From: Treponema sp.
GTDB lineage: Bacteria; Spirochaetota; Spirochaetia; Treponematales; Breznakiellaceae
DNA: 38,647 bases
Assembly (NCBI GenBank): GCA_031265435.1
Contig: JAISCR010000030.1
Span: 1-38,647 of the forward strand
Direction: 5' to 3'
A program made the translations under genes and the position numbers. Below the pieces are notes generated by a model. That model was not told the DNA's origin. It searched no databases and saw nothing but the letters and a program-made list of their open reading frames with translations. This document shows positions 1 through 8,089 of the stretch, one piece after another. The stretch's first letter is position 1, and every line of letters begins with the position of its first letter.

Positions 1-117
1 TCTTGCTATATAAGAAACCGGGTAACTTCATAGCATGTATATATCACAGTTCCGCGGAAATATCAAGAGGGAAATCAAAGAATGTTCCAATAAATACTCG
101 AAATTTCTCTAATTTTG

Positions 118-507
118 TCAGGCGGAAAGGCTCACGAGGCTCCCCGGAGCCATGACGGGTGCGGCGGATTGGGCGGCGTAGGGAATCGTCTGGGCCGCGG
201 CCTGGGCAGCCTTGATCTGGCTTTCGTAATGATTGATAAGAGAGTCAAGCCGCTTGTCGGCGCTTTCTCCGTCTTCCCCAAAGAAAGGCTGGGGCTGCTG
301 TTTTAGCCTTGAAAGATTCTCTATAAGGGCATCCAGGATCTTGAGTTTGTTGATGGTAAGGCCCCGGACTCCTTCGGGAGCGGGAATTCCGGAAACATGG
401 CGGAAGTGGGAATAGATGTACTGTGAGGGGCTTACAGGCAGAGACATACGTCCCCCCCGGTAGGCCGAAATCGCAAATCCCATACTGGGCAAAGCAGTTA
501 TCCTCAT
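118..507 (-). CDS. Small hypothetical protein, Ala-rich C-terminus
   Basis: This encodes 129 residues with no family I recognise. The first 45 residues contain aromatic and basic positions (SQYIYSHFRHVSG) and a PAPEGVRGLTINKLKILDAL segment. A charged helical stretch follows (DKRLDSLINHYESQIKAA), and the tail is rich in Ala, Gln and Pro. No signal peptide or membrane segment is visible, so it is probably cytoplasmic. The ATG at 507 follows AAGGGA at a workable distance; an internal ATG (MGFAISAYRGG) is an alternative start. It is transcribed away from pckG, with about 150 bases between the two starts. Coding character looks real because the protein composition is balanced and the opposite-strand frames in the same place are short. 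Function is unknown; a structural or adaptor role would be a guess. Confidence 0.6.
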   Translation of the reverse strand: MRITALPSMGFAISAYRGGRMSLPVSPSQYIYSHFRHVSGIPAPEGVRGLTINKLKILDALIENLSRLKQQPQPFFGEDGESADKRLDSLINHYESQIKAAQAAAQTIPYAAQSAAPVMAPGSLVSLSA

Positions 508-579
508 TTCATAATCCCTTATTTTATGTATCGGAATATTAAAAATGAAGAATTAGGGTATAAGACGTCTTTTTATCAG

Positions 580-608
580 TGGATCTTCTCTTTGATTTTT
601 ACTATAAT
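580..608 (+). promoter_or_regulatory. Possible pckG promoter
   Basis: A perfect -10 hexamer TATAAT lies at 603-608, about 50 bases before the pckG start. The matching -35 position (around 580-585, TGGATC) is poor, so the site may need an activator. The prediction rests on the -10 and its position only. Confidence 0.35.
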
Positions 609-657
609 TGGTCAATAAAGGTAAAATTTATGTCCCAATTGGCGGCAAGGAGTAAAA

Positions 658-2493
658 ATGAAAGTATCTGAACTGAAACATGCAGGTCTTAAAAAATGGG
701 TTGAAGAGGCTGTTGCCCTCATGAGCCCGGATTCGGTGGAAATTTGTGACGGCAGCCAGGCTGAATACGACAAAATGATCAAGATCACTCTGGATGCGGG
801 GCTTGCCACGCCCCTTGCGAAGCGGCCCAACAGTTTTCTGTTCCGCTCCGATCCTTCCGATGTGGCCCGGGTGGAAAACCGCACCTACATTGCCAGTCAG
901 AGCCAGGATGACGCCGGCCCTACCAATAACTGGATAGATCCGGCGGAACTGAAAAAGACCATGACGGAACTGTACCGGGGCAGCATGAAGGGCCGTATCA
1001 TGTACGTGATTCCCTTCTCCATGGGGCCCGTGGGTTCGGATATTGCCAAGATAGGCGTCCAGCTTACCGATTCCCCCTATGTGGTGGCGAATATGCACAT
1101 CATGACCAGGGTAGGGGCCAGGGTTCTGGATGTCCTGGGCGGCGACGGCTTCTATGTGCCCTGTTTCCATTCGGTCGGGAAGCCCCTGGCCCCCGGCGAA
1201 GCGGACAACGGCAAATGGCCCTGCGCCCCCATAGAAAAGAAGTACATCAGCCACTTCCCCGAAACAAGGGAAATCTGGTCTTACGGCTCAGGCTACGGCG
1301 GAAACGCCCTTCTGGGCAAGAAGTGCCTGGCTCTCCGCATCGCCACCGTGCTGGCCCGGGACGAAGGCTGGCTTGCCGAGCACATGCTCATCCTCAAGAT
1401 TACCAGCCCTAAAGGTGAAGTCAAGTACATTACCGGCGCCTTCCCTTCGGCTTGCGGCAAGACGAACCTCGCCATGCTCATCCCCACCCTGCCGGGCTGG
1501 AAGGTTCAGACCGTGGGCGACGACATTGCCTGGATGAAGTTCGGCGCCGACGGCCGGCTCTACGCCATCAACCCCGAGGCGGGTTTCTTCGGCGTCGCCC
1601 CCGGCACCAACAACGAATCCAACTTTAACGCCATGGAATCGATCAAGAAGAACACCATCTTTACCAACTGCGGCCTTACCGAAGACGGCGATATATGGTG
1701 GGAGATGATAGGCCATGGCGCTCCGGGTAAAGAGATCATCGACTGGAAGGGGAATAAAAAACCCGCGCCCCAGACCGACAAGAGCCCCAAGGGTGAGGAA
1801 ATCGCCCACCCCAACGCCCGGTTCACCGCGCCGGCCAGGCAGTGCCCGGTCATCGCCCCGGAATGGGAAGATCCCAAAGGCGTGCCCATCAGCGCCTTCC
1901 TCTTTGGCGGCCGGCGGCCCAGCACCATCCCCCTGGTGAACCAGAGCAAAAGCTGGGTACACGGCGTATTCATGGGTTCCATCACCGGCTCGGAAGTTAC
2001 CGCCGCGGTCATCTCCGACCAGGTGGGCCAGGTGCGCCGGGACCCCTTCGCCATGCTGCCCTTCTGCGGCTACCACATGGGCGACTACTTCAAACACTGG
2101 ATCAAGCTGGGCCAAAAGGCCGAAGCCGGGGGCAAGACCGACAAGCTGCCCAAGATCTTCTTCGTCAACTGGTTCCGCAAGGATGCCGACGGGCATTTTA
2201 TGTGGCCCGGTTACGGCGAGAACAGCCGGGTCTTGGCCTGGATCTTCGACCGCTGTGACGGCAAGGACAACTGCGTGGAAACCCCCATCGGCAACCTGCC
2301 CAAACCCGACGCCATCGAGCCGCCCAAGGGCGTGAGCCCCGAAGCGATGAAGGAACTCTGCTCGGTAGACATTGAAGGCTGGAAGAAAGAAATCGCCGAT
2401 GTCCGCAAGAACCACTATCCCAAATTCGGCGACAAACTGCCCAAGGAGCTGTACGCCGAACTTGACGCGATAGAGAAGCGGCTGGGCGTGTAG
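658..2493 (+). CDS. pckG: Phosphoenolpyruvate carboxykinase (GTP)
   Basis: This is a 611-residue GTP-dependent PEP carboxykinase, interconverting oxaloacetate plus GTP with PEP plus CO2 and GDP. It matches the usual length of the GTP family (about 600) rather than the ATP family (about 530). The nucleotide P-loop is at 261-269, with the hyper-reactive cysteine C266 followed by GKT. The second kinase motif VGDD ends in D288 and D289 and binds metal and phosphate. The [12 protein letters not shown] segment (417-428) and the FFVNWF segment (501-506) are also family hallmarks. AAGGAG sits just before the ATG at 658. In anaerobic spirochaetes it can run as a CO2-fixing anaplerotic step toward succinate or in gluconeogenesis; the sequence cannot show the direction. 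It ends 28 bases before a dispersed palindromic repeat, and a convergent gene follows. Confidence 0.97.
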   Translation: MKVSELKHAGLKKWVEEAVALMSPDSVEICDGSQAEYDKMIKITLDAGLATPLAKRPNSFLFRSDPSDVARVENRTYIASQSQDDAGPTNNWIDPAELKKTMTELYRGSMKGRIMYVIPFSMGPVGSDIAKIGVQLTDSPYVVANMHIMTRVGARVLDVLGGDGFYVPCFHSVGKPLAPGEADNGKWPCAPIEKKYISHFPETREIWSYGSGYGGNALLGKKCLALRIATVLARDEGWLAEHMLILKITSPKGEVKYITGAFPSACGKTNLAMLIPTLPGWKVQTVGDDIAWMKFGADGRLYAINPEAGFFGVAPGTNNESNFNAMESIKKNTIFTNCGLTEDGDIWWEMIGHGAPGKEIIDWKGNKKPAPQTDKSPKGEEIAHPNARFTAPARQCPVIAPEWEDPKGVPISAFLFGGRRPSTIPLVNQSKSWVHGVFMGSITGSEVTAAVISDQVGQVRRDPFAMLPFCGYHMGDYFKHWIKLGQKAEAGGKTDKLPKIFFVNWFRKDADGHFMWPGYGENSRVLAWIFDRCDGKDNCVETPIGNLPKPDAIEPPKGVSPEAMKELCSVDIEGWKKEIADVRKNHYPKFGDKLPKELYAELDAIEKRLGV

Positions 2494-2521
2494 TGTCCCG
2501 ACATCATTCAAACTGTGGGTA

Positions 2522-2680
2522 GTGAACTCAAGACAGGAAGAAGAATATTTTACCGCAAGGTCGAAAAAGTCGAAGAAGGAAAGAGAAAGAGAGGTCTCTT
2601 AAAAAACTTATTCGACTTCTTTGACTTCGCGGTTTATAAAATTCTTCATGCATCCATTGTTACAATCGTGTACGAACACT
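2522..2680 (+). repeat. Dispersed palindromic repeat, copy A
   Basis: This segment is nearly the reverse complement of 37769-37925, with about a dozen differences over about 155 bases counted by eye. Its core (2540-2647) is itself an imperfect inverted repeat. The left arm begins GAAGAATATTTTACCGC, and the right arm ends GCGGTTTATAAAATTCTTC, so RNA from either strand could fold into a long hairpin. A shorter degenerate relative is at 24958-25088. Here it fills the gap between the convergent genes pckG and the cyclic-nucleotide-domain protein, where it could act as a two-way terminator. It resembles a MITE-type element; no transposase or clear target duplication was seen. Confidence 0.75.
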
Positions 2681-3128
2681 AATTCCACTCCATGTGGGGG
2701 GATTCTACCGCCAGTTTTTCGTCCATTTTACGCAGACGCCGGGAAAGATCCCGTGCAAGGTTCATAATCATAAGTGAAAAAGAGGAAGGATCATCGCGGT
2801 GAATCTCTCTGAGGCAGCGGTTGGAAATTGAGATTACCCTGGTTGTGGCGAGGGCTGTGACGGTTGCCGCCGAAGGCATCACATCCAGTACTTCCATTTC
2901 GCCAAATTCATCCCCTTCGGAAAACTCGCTGAGAATGATCCCGCTTTTGACTATCGCTACCCGGCCTTCGACGATGAAACGGATCTTGTCATTGGGGCTT
3001 CCTTCCTGAATTATGGTTACGCCCGGATCAAATTTCTCCGTTTCCATATAGGGAAGCAGCTTGGTAATCTCCTCTTCCAGAAGGCCGCCGAAAAGAGAAT
3101 ATTTCTGCAATGAAGAAGGTTCTATCAT
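2679..3128 (-). CDS. Single-domain cyclic-nucleotide-binding-fold protein
   Basis: A 149-residue stand-alone cNMP-binding (CAP_ED) fold without a DNA-binding domain. The beta-roll shows the typical glycines, and the phosphate-binding cassette region is FGEME (75-79) followed by PSAATV (85-90). In cAMP or cGMP binders this second part normally reads P-R-[ST]-A; here the arginine that grips the cyclic phosphate is replaced by serine (S86). The conserved Glu (E77) is kept. The C-terminal helix is basic (ARDLSRRLRKMDEKL), as in proteins that dock to a partner. It may therefore bind no cyclic nucleotide, or a different ligand. The ATG at 3128 precedes the domain directly. It is convergent with pckG, and its 5' end lies 60 bases past the stop of ychF, on the same strand. 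Confidence 0.85.
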   Translation of the reverse strand: MIEPSSLQKYSLFGGLLEEEITKLLPYMETEKFDPGVTIIQEGSPNDKIRFIVEGRVAIVKSGIILSEFSEGDEFGEMEVLDVMPSAATVTALATTRVISISNRCLREIHRDDPSSFSLMIMNLARDLSRRLRKMDEKLAVESPHMEWN

Positions 3129-3187
3129 ACAAAAATTATACCATAATTCATAGAAAATGCAAAAGAATTCAGATTAAAGGGTGAACT

Positions 3188-4312
3188 TTAAACGTTGAAC
3201 TTAAAGAACATAATATCCCCATCCTGCACGAGGTATTCTTTGCCTTCGATGCGGTACTTCCCGGCTTCCTTTATTTTGGCCTCGGCGCCGTATTGAAGAA
3301 TGTCGCTGTACGCGTAGACTTCGGCCTTGATAAAGCCTTTTTCAAAATCCGTGTGGATCACTCCGGCGGCCCCGGGCGCGCGCTCTCCGGCGTGGATCGT
3401 CCAGGCACGACATTCGTCGGCCCCCGCGGTAAAGAAGGTACGGAGCCCCAGGAGCCTGTAGGCCGCATGAATCAATGCGGAAAGCCCCGATTCCCTGAGG
3501 CCCAACTCCTCCAGAAAGGCCAGCTTCTCTTCCGGATCGGAGATACCGGTGAGTTCCGCTTCAAACTTCCCGCAGATACACACCGCTTCGGAAGCTTCCG
3601 CGGCGGCGCGTTTCCGTACCGTTTCCGCGTGAGGCGGCAGCGATCCATGCGCGGCGGCCTTCATGCCCTCTTCATCAAGATTGCAGACATAGAGCTGGGG
3701 CTTGAGCGTGATAAAGTGGCAATCGTAAACGGCTTCCCTTTCATCATCATCAAGATCGACTGAGCGGGCGGGCTTTCCCTGCTGCAATACGGGTTCTATC
3801 TTCTCCAGGGCGGAAAGCGCCGTTTCGGCGGCCTTCTTCTCTTCCTTTGCCTGAACCTTCAGCGTCCGTTCCGCCCTCTCCTTCTTTTTGGCAAGGGTCT
3901 CAAGATCCGCCAGGGCAAGTTCAACATTGATCGTTTCCATGTCATCTTCAGGATCGACCTTGTTGGAAACATGAATAATGTCGGGATCTTCAAAGCAGCG
4001 GACTACCTGGGCAATGACTCCCACTTCCCGGATATGGGAGAGAAACTGGGTCCCCAGCCCCTCACCCTTGCTGGCTCCCTTCACGAGGCCCGCAATATCG
4101 ACAAACTCCACCGACGCGGGAATCGTCCGTTTGGGTTTGAAGATATCCGTGAGTTTCGCAAGCCTTTCATCGGGAACCGGAACGATCCCCACATTGGGAT
4201 TGATGGTGCAGAAGGGATAATTCGCCGCCTCTGCCGCCGCCCCACTGAGAGCGCTGAAAATAGTACTCTTCCCCACATTGGGAAGCCCCACAATACCGCA
4301 GTTAAGTGCCAT
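3188..4312 (-). CDS. ychF: Redox-regulated ATPase/GTPase YchF (OLA1 family)
   Basis: A 374-residue member of the Obg-related YchF/OLA1 family, a universally conserved ribosome-associated P-loop NTPase linked to stress responses. The G1 loop is GLPNVGKST at 9-17, and G3 is DIAG at 72-75. The fourth motif is NLDE (211-214) instead of NKxD, which is the family signature and explains its preference for ATP. A coiled-coil insertion rich in Lys and Glu (about 125-175) and a C-terminal TGS domain ending in GDIMFFKFNV complete the standard architecture. I chose the ATG at 4312 because GGAGGGAC lies just upstream and the protein then begins MALNCGIVGLPN, as in relatives; the open frame continues 23 codons further. 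The start is 67 bases from the divergent ilvE start. Confidence 0.95.
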   Translation of the reverse strand: MALNCGIVGLPNVGKSTIFSALSGAAAEAANYPFCTINPNVGIVPVPDERLAKLTDIFKPKRTIPASVEFVDIAGLVKGASKGEGLGTQFLSHIREVGVIAQVVRCFEDPDIIHVSNKVDPEDDMETINVELALADLETLAKKKERAERTLKVQAKEEKKAAETALSALEKIEPVLQQGKPARSVDLDDDEREAVYDCHFITLKPQLYVCNLDEEGMKAAAHGSLPPHAETVRKRAAAEASEAVCICGKFEAELTGISDPEEKLAFLEELGLRESGLSALIHAAYRLLGLRTFFTAGADECRAWTIHAGERAPGAAGVIHTDFEKGFIKAEVYAYSDILQYGAEAKIKEAGKYRIEGKEYLVQDGDIMFFKFNV

Positions 4313-4379
4313 CTGTCCCTCCAATGGGATTATTGTACTCATGGCGGGAAACATGTATAGTAGCACAGAGGAGCTTAGC

Positions 4380-5465
4380 ATGGCATTTGCATTGAACAGT
4401 TATCCGGTGATCTACCGGGCAAAATATGAAAAGTCAGGCTGGAAGGGTGTTTATGAAGAGAAGGCCCACAAAACCCCGGCGGAAGAAGCCGCATTACCCG
4501 AATCCGAGCGGGCCGGGCTTGAGGCTTCCCGGAACTTTTTCCCCGACATGCCCCTGGTAAACTACACCACCCAGTACGGGCTGGGCTGTTTCGAAGGGCT
4601 CAAGGCGCTGCCCCAGAAGAACGGCGGGCTTGCCGTCTTCAGGCCGGAGAAGAACGCGGCCCGTTTTTACGCTTCCATGAAGGGTCTCTACATGCCCCCC
4701 TTCCCTGAGGATGAATTTGTCACCGCGTGTGTGGAGGCGGTGAAACGAAACGCGCTGATGGGTTTCTGCCCTCAATACAAGAGTGAATGGGAGAAGGATT
4801 CCTTTATGAGCGCCGATTCGGTGTATATCCGGCCCTTCACCTACGCCGAGGGGGGCATCGGGGTGAATATCTGCAATGAGCCCTGGGTGCTGATCATCTG
4901 TACCCCGGTGAGTTCCTATTTTTCAGGCGGCAATTCCGATGCGGTGGTTACCGAGCGTATCCGGGCCACTCCCAAAGGCACAGGCTGGATCAAGGCCAGC
5001 TCCAACTATGTTATTGCGGCCCTTGCCAAGCACGAAGCCATGGAAGCCGGCTACATGGAATGTGTGTTCCTCGACGCGGAAAACCACACGTATGTGGAAG
5101 AAGGCTCAAGCTGTAACATCTTCTTCTATCTAAAATCCGGCGAACTGGTAACTCCGGAACTGGGGGACACGATCCTCCCCGGCATTACCCGTTCAAGCCT
5201 CATAGAGCTTGCACAAGACCGCGGGGTCAGGGTGAACGAACGGAAAATCACCATTGAAGAGACTCTCTCGGAAACAAAGGAATGTTTTGTCAGCGGAACG
5301 GCGGCAGGAGCCACCCCCATCGAGTCTCTCACCTGGCAGGGGAAGAAGATTGTGTTCAACAACGGCAAGGTGGGCCGCCTCAGTGCGGAACTCCGGGACA
5401 CCCTGAAAGGCATACAGTACGGAATCATACCCGATACAAAAGGCTGGCTGACCAAAGTCCTCTAG
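4380..5465 (+). CDS. ilvE: Branched-chain amino acid aminotransferase (class IV)
   Basis: A 362-residue fold-type IV PLP aminotransferase that makes or degrades Leu, Ile and Val using 2-oxoglutarate/glutamate. The Schiff-base lysine is K205 in GTGWIKASSNY. The downstream VEEGSSCNIFF (239-249) holds the conserved Glu that contacts the PLP ring nitrogen. Length and the N-terminal YGLGCFEGLKA segment (66-76) fit the larger eukaryotic-like branch of BCATs rather than the 300-residue E. coli type. The segment after the lysine reads A-S-S-N where many BCATs have C-G-G-N. GAGGAG lies shortly before the ATG at 4380; an upstream in-frame ATG lacks such a site. A weak hairpin (5472-5498) lies between this stop and the convergent glycosyltransferase stop. 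Confidence 0.93.
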   Translation: MAFALNSYPVIYRAKYEKSGWKGVYEEKAHKTPAEEAALPESERAGLEASRNFFPDMPLVNYTTQYGLGCFEGLKALPQKNGGLAVFRPEKNAARFYASMKGLYMPPFPEDEFVTACVEAVKRNALMGFCPQYKSEWEKDSFMSADSVYIRPFTYAEGGIGVNICNEPWVLIICTPVSSYFSGGNSDAVVTERIRATPKGTGWIKASSNYVIAALAKHEAMEAGYMECVFLDAENHTYVEEGSSCNIFFYLKSGELVTPELGDTILPGITRSSLIELAQDRGVRVNERKITIEETLSETKECFVSGTAAGATPIESLTWQGKKIVFNNGKVGRLSAELRDTLKGIQYGIIPDTKGWLTKVL

Positions 5466-5507
5466 CAGCCTGTTGCAAAACCGCAATGGTTTCGGAACAA
5501 GAGCGCT

Positions 5508-6692
5508 TTACATACCCAGTTTTTCTTTCTTCCATTCAGGTTTGATTCCGCAGTAGCCCATGATCGTCATCAGGGTGAAGTAGACCGGGGCAAAGAGGAG
5601 AGTGAGGAAATACGCAGGCCAGGGCGGGGGAAGTTTTTTGCGGAAGAGGCCGAAGATAGCGATGGTGTTTTCCACCATCACAATGAGAACCCCCAGCGGC
5701 AGGGGCCAGAGGCCGGGGAAGAAGGGCAGGAAGAGCAGGGCCAGTACCCCGGTGCTGATCATAAGCATGAGCAGATTGTAGTTGAAGCGGGTGAGGGCCT
5801 CGGGGCTGAACAGGCCTCCGTTGTTCCAGCGGAGGGTCTGACTGATGAAGGAAGGCCAGCTCTTTTCCGCCACGGTAAAAACCGCCGCATCCGGAAAGGC
5901 CGCCGCCCTGATCCGGTACTTGCCGCCGGAACGGAGTTCCGAAATGAGAGCCGCGTCCTCCGTGGGGGATGGGGGTATGGCGCCGTAGCCCCCAACCGCG
6001 TCCAGAGCCTCCCGCCTGACGATGAGGTTATTCCCAAAGCCGCCACCCGCGGCCCCAAGTCCGATGGCCCCCGCCAGATAGTTGTAGCGCAGGGCATGAT
6101 CGTAACACTGGTAGAGGTGAAAGAAACCTTTCCCCCCCTTCTTCTTGAAGACCGGCCCGATGACCGCCCCCACCCTTTCATCATTCATCCGGGCAGCCAT
6201 GGCGCCAATCCAGCCCGGCGGCACTTCAATATCCCCGTCGGTGAAGAGGAGAAGCTCCCCGCCTGCCGATTCAATCCCCTTGCTCAGGGCCCACTGCTTG
6301 TGATTCGGACCGGGATTCTCCTTTAAGGTGATGATCCTGCAGTTCTTCCGCCCTTCGGCAAAGGCCGCCAGCATGGCGGAACTCCCGTCCTCCGAGCGGT
6401 CATCCACAAAGATAAACTCCGCCGCGGGGTAGTCCTGGACACCGAGGCTCCGCAGAAGAGCCTCCATACGCCGTTCTTCGTTATGGATGGGCACAACCAC
6501 CGAAACCAGGGGCAGGGGAAGCTCCCCTAAAGCCCCGCCGGGGAAAAGGCCCTTCCGATCCATAAGAGATCTTTGATCCCGGAGAGATTTTTGATCCCTC
6601 CGCCATTCCAAAAAAAAACCCGCCATAAGCATGGTCTGGAGGGAAACAAACATGATACCATGTCCATAGCGGACAATGTCATAAATAGTCAT
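5508..6692 (-). CDS. Membrane-bound family 2 glycosyltransferase
   Basis: About 394 residues. A GT-A catalytic domain begins VSVVVPIHNEE and contains the nucleotide-sugar motifs DDRSEDG (97-103) and TDGD (151-154). QTLRW (285-289) gives the QxxRW signature of GT2 enzymes that stay at the membrane. An N-terminal hydrophobic helix (about 10-27) and two or three C-terminal membrane helices anchor it, so it probably moves sugar onto a lipid or glycan at the cytoplasmic face; donor and acceptor are unknown. The start is uncertain. I prefer the ATG at 6692, which follows a G-rich run and directly precedes the first helix, but in-frame ATGs at 6704, 6722, 6740 and 6869 exist. A nested palindrome at 6717-6750 would be leader sequence under this choice. 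It is convergent with ilvE. Confidence 0.85.
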   Translation of the reverse strand: MTIYDIVRYGHGIMFVSLQTMLMAGFFLEWRRDQKSLRDQRSLMDRKGLFPGGALGELPLPLVSVVVPIHNEERRMEALLRSLGVQDYPAAEFIFVDDRSEDGSSAMLAAFAEGRKNCRIITLKENPGPNHKQWALSKGIESAGGELLLFTDGDIEVPPGWIGAMAARMNDERVGAVIGPVFKKKGGKGFFHLYQCYDHALRYNYLAGAIGLGAAGGGFGNNLIVRREALDAVGGYGAIPPSPTEDAALISELRSGGKYRIRAAAFPDAAVFTVAEKSWPSFISQTLRWNNGGLFSPEALTRFNYNLLMLMISTGVLALLFLPFFPGLWPLPLGVLIVMVENTIAIFGLFRKKLPPPWPAYFLTLLFAPVYFTLMTIMGYCGIKPEWKKEKLGM

Positions 6693-7028
6693 GGGAACCC
6701 CCATCTTGTCTTTATATACCATATCTGTTATATTTTCCATATAAATGGTATCAGCGCAGGATACCGGAGCATGGATAATCCGCGAATTTAATGATGAATT
6801 CGGCGATCCTACGGGGAATAAATTTATAAGCCACAGTTCTTTTATCAGGGGAACCTTTAGCAATTCCATAGTGGGAGACGGCCAACTCAGGGTAATACTT
6901 ATTATAAAATTGCTTGACCATCCCCCCTCCGCCTGCGGTATCGTTGGCAGGGAAAAACAGCCCCCGGCGGCAAAAAGGGGCCGTACTTTAGCCCGGTGCG
7001 GTCATATACTGAAAGGGGTACAGTTAAC
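6693..7028. other. Non-coding stretch between glycosyltransferase and toxin genes
   Basis: About 336 bases lie between divergent starts if the 6692 start is right. It is AT-rich near 6700-6930 and G/C-rich near 6930-7000. It holds the nested palindrome at 6717-6750 and GAAAGGGG before the toxin start. TATACT near 7005 could be a -10 for the toxin but lacks a good -35. I see no convincing gene. Confidence 0.4.
6717..6750. promoter_or_regulatory. Nested palindrome upstream of the glycosyltransferase
   Basis: The outer arms TACCAT (6717-6722) and ATGGTA (6745-6750) enclose inner arms TTATAT and ATATAA (6728-6733, 6739-6744) separated by 5 bases. It could be an operator or a leader hairpin for the minus-strand gene. 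If translation starts at 6740 it would instead be coding. Confidence 0.35.
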
Positions 7029-7340
7029 ATGGACATTGAGTTTGAGTGGGACGAGGAAAAGAACCGGATCAACATCCGCGATCATGGGCTGTCCCTTGCC
7101 GACGGGGAGGATGTATTTTATGATCCTTTCCGGACGGTTCGCCCGGACGACGACAGCGGCGAAGGGGAAGACCGCTGGCAGACAATGGGCATGGCCGGAA
7201 AGGTTTTGTTTGTCGTTTATACGGAACGGGGAGAAAAAACCCGTATTATATCGGTCCGCATAGCGGAACCTTTTGAGAGAAGGATTTATTATGGCAATCG
7301 TAACACATATCCGCAGGGATGGCGAAGAATTAACCCCTGA
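7029..7340 (+). CDS. brnT: BrnT-family toxin (ribonuclease)
   Basis: A 103-residue protein of the BrnT (DUF497) family: type II toxins with a RelE-like fold that cleave RNA. The N-terminal FEWDEEKNRINIRDHGLS, the middle VFYDP and SGEGEDRW, and the C-terminal VVYTERGEKTRIISVRIAEPFERR follow the family pattern closely. The conserved acidic, His, Arg and Glu positions are in place, so it should be active. The ATG at 7029 follows GAAAGGGG about 10 bases upstream. As in brnTA operons the toxin gene comes first; the next gene overlaps it by 50 bases, which implies co-translation. The last dozen residues (after YYGNR) extend past the usual family end and lie within the overlap. The partner is not the usual BrnA type. 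Confidence 0.88.
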   Translation: MDIEFEWDEEKNRINIRDHGLSLADGEDVFYDPFRTVRPDDDSGEGEDRWQTMGMAGKVLFVVYTERGEKTRIISVRIAEPFERRIYYGNRNTYPQGWRRINP

Positions 7341-7548
7341 AGAAAAGGCGGCCCGGAGTGCCCGCCTGGAAGCGGCGGCGAAACGGCCTTATGTCTATGA
7401 TCCTGATTGTCCCCTGTTGACGGAAAAACAGCTTGCCGAGTTCCGCCCGGTTAACTTCTCCAGCATGGAGGAACGGGCGCGGGCCATGGAAGCGGCGGGA
7501 ATAACAGACCCGGAAGCGATCCCCGCTCTGGAGGCGGTAAACAAATAA
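7291..7548 (+). CDS. Putative antitoxin to BrnT (non-BrnA type)
   Basis: An 85-residue acidic protein translated from an ATG that overlaps the toxin gene, with GAGAGAAGGA just upstream. The N-terminal part is charged (RRDGEELTPEEKAARSARLEAAAK). It is followed by a core YVYDPDCPLLTEKQLAEFRPV (about 35-55) and a helical tail (MEERARAMEAAGITDPEAIPAL). Typical BrnA is a ribbon-helix-helix repressor; I see no such domain here. From memory, D-x-D-x-P-x-L-T-x-x-Q segments occur in small antitoxin-like proteins next to toxin genes in anaerobes, but I cannot confirm a family by search. Position, size and overlap argue strongly that it neutralises the BrnT toxin. Autoregulation by DNA binding is less certain than for BrnA. 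Confidence 0.72.
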   Translation: MAIVTHIRRDGEELTPEEKAARSARLEAAAKRPYVYDPDCPLLTEKQLAEFRPVNFSSMEERARAMEAAGITDPEAIPALEAVNK

Positions 7549-7586
7549 GAACAGCCCCCTTACCGGCAACGCGGCGGAAGGGGTGA

Positions 7587-7947
7587 TCATTTCCCCCGCC
7601 ACGGCTTCTTTTCCGGCATTATTCCTTCAAAAGCATGTTTTATGTAATTGTTCCAGATATACGCCGGGGTGAACTTCTCCTTCACTTTCTCCTCTACCAT
7701 TCCCTGCCAGTCCCACCGGGGCGGGAGGATGGGTTTATCTTTGAATACCTGGATCATCTCCACCCGTTTCTTGCCACGCTTGAAGTCTTCCTTCACCGAC
7801 AGCCTTCCGCCCCTGAACCGGTAGAGCCCGCCTTCTTATACCGCGGGCCCAGAGGTCCACTTGCCCGATTCTCGGGGGAACTGCTGCCATGCCTTAAGCC
7901 CCTGCTACATGGCTGATAATGTCCATTTTGAAGGTTAGTTCTTTCAT
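7587..7947 (-). pseudogene. Decayed gene remnant
   Basis: On the minus strand a plausible start at 7947, preceded by a G-rich Shine-Dalgarno-like run, encodes only MKELTFKMDIISHVAGA before a stop at 7894-7896. The frame read at 7587-7796 continues upstream as EGGLYRFRGGRLSVKEDF to another stop near 7838. It gives a protein-like C-terminal stretch with conserved-looking aromatic residues (PPRWDWQGMVEEKV, FTPAYIWNNYIKHAF). The two pieces are in different frames or broken by stops, so I read them as the ends of one gene that has lost its middle. The original function is not recognisable. It could also be a genuine 69-residue small protein from the ATG at 7796, but no good ribosome site was seen. 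Confidence 0.45.
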
Positions 7948-7983
7948 ACCCCCACCATCCCCCGCCGCCGCCGAAACGTCAAC

Positions 7984-8015
7984 TGTCGGGGAAGTGTGGT
8001 GTCGGGGAAGTGTGG
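7984..8015 (+). repeat. Tandem 16-base repeat
   Basis: The unit TGTCGGGGAAGTGTGG occurs twice in perfect tandem (7984-7999 and 8000-8015), about 75 bases before the tRNA promoter. It may be slippage product or a paired protein site. The remainder of 7948-8165 is AT-rich leader and promoter sequence without a gene. Confidence 0.7.
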
Positions 8016-8089
8016 GACAGGGTAACACGGGTGGTGATACTTTTTTCAAAACCGCAAAAAAAATTAGCGATTTTTTCTCTTTTTAGGCC

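Noticed and set aside
1288..2511. Long open frame (407 codons) antisense to pckG
   Set aside because: It lies fully within the strongly supported pckG gene and has low-complexity Gly/Ala/Val/Asp composition without motifs. It is a shadow of GC-rich codon use.
2679..3128. CRP/FNR-type transcription factor
   Set aside because: The protein ends after the cyclic-nucleotide fold and has no helix-turn-helix domain.
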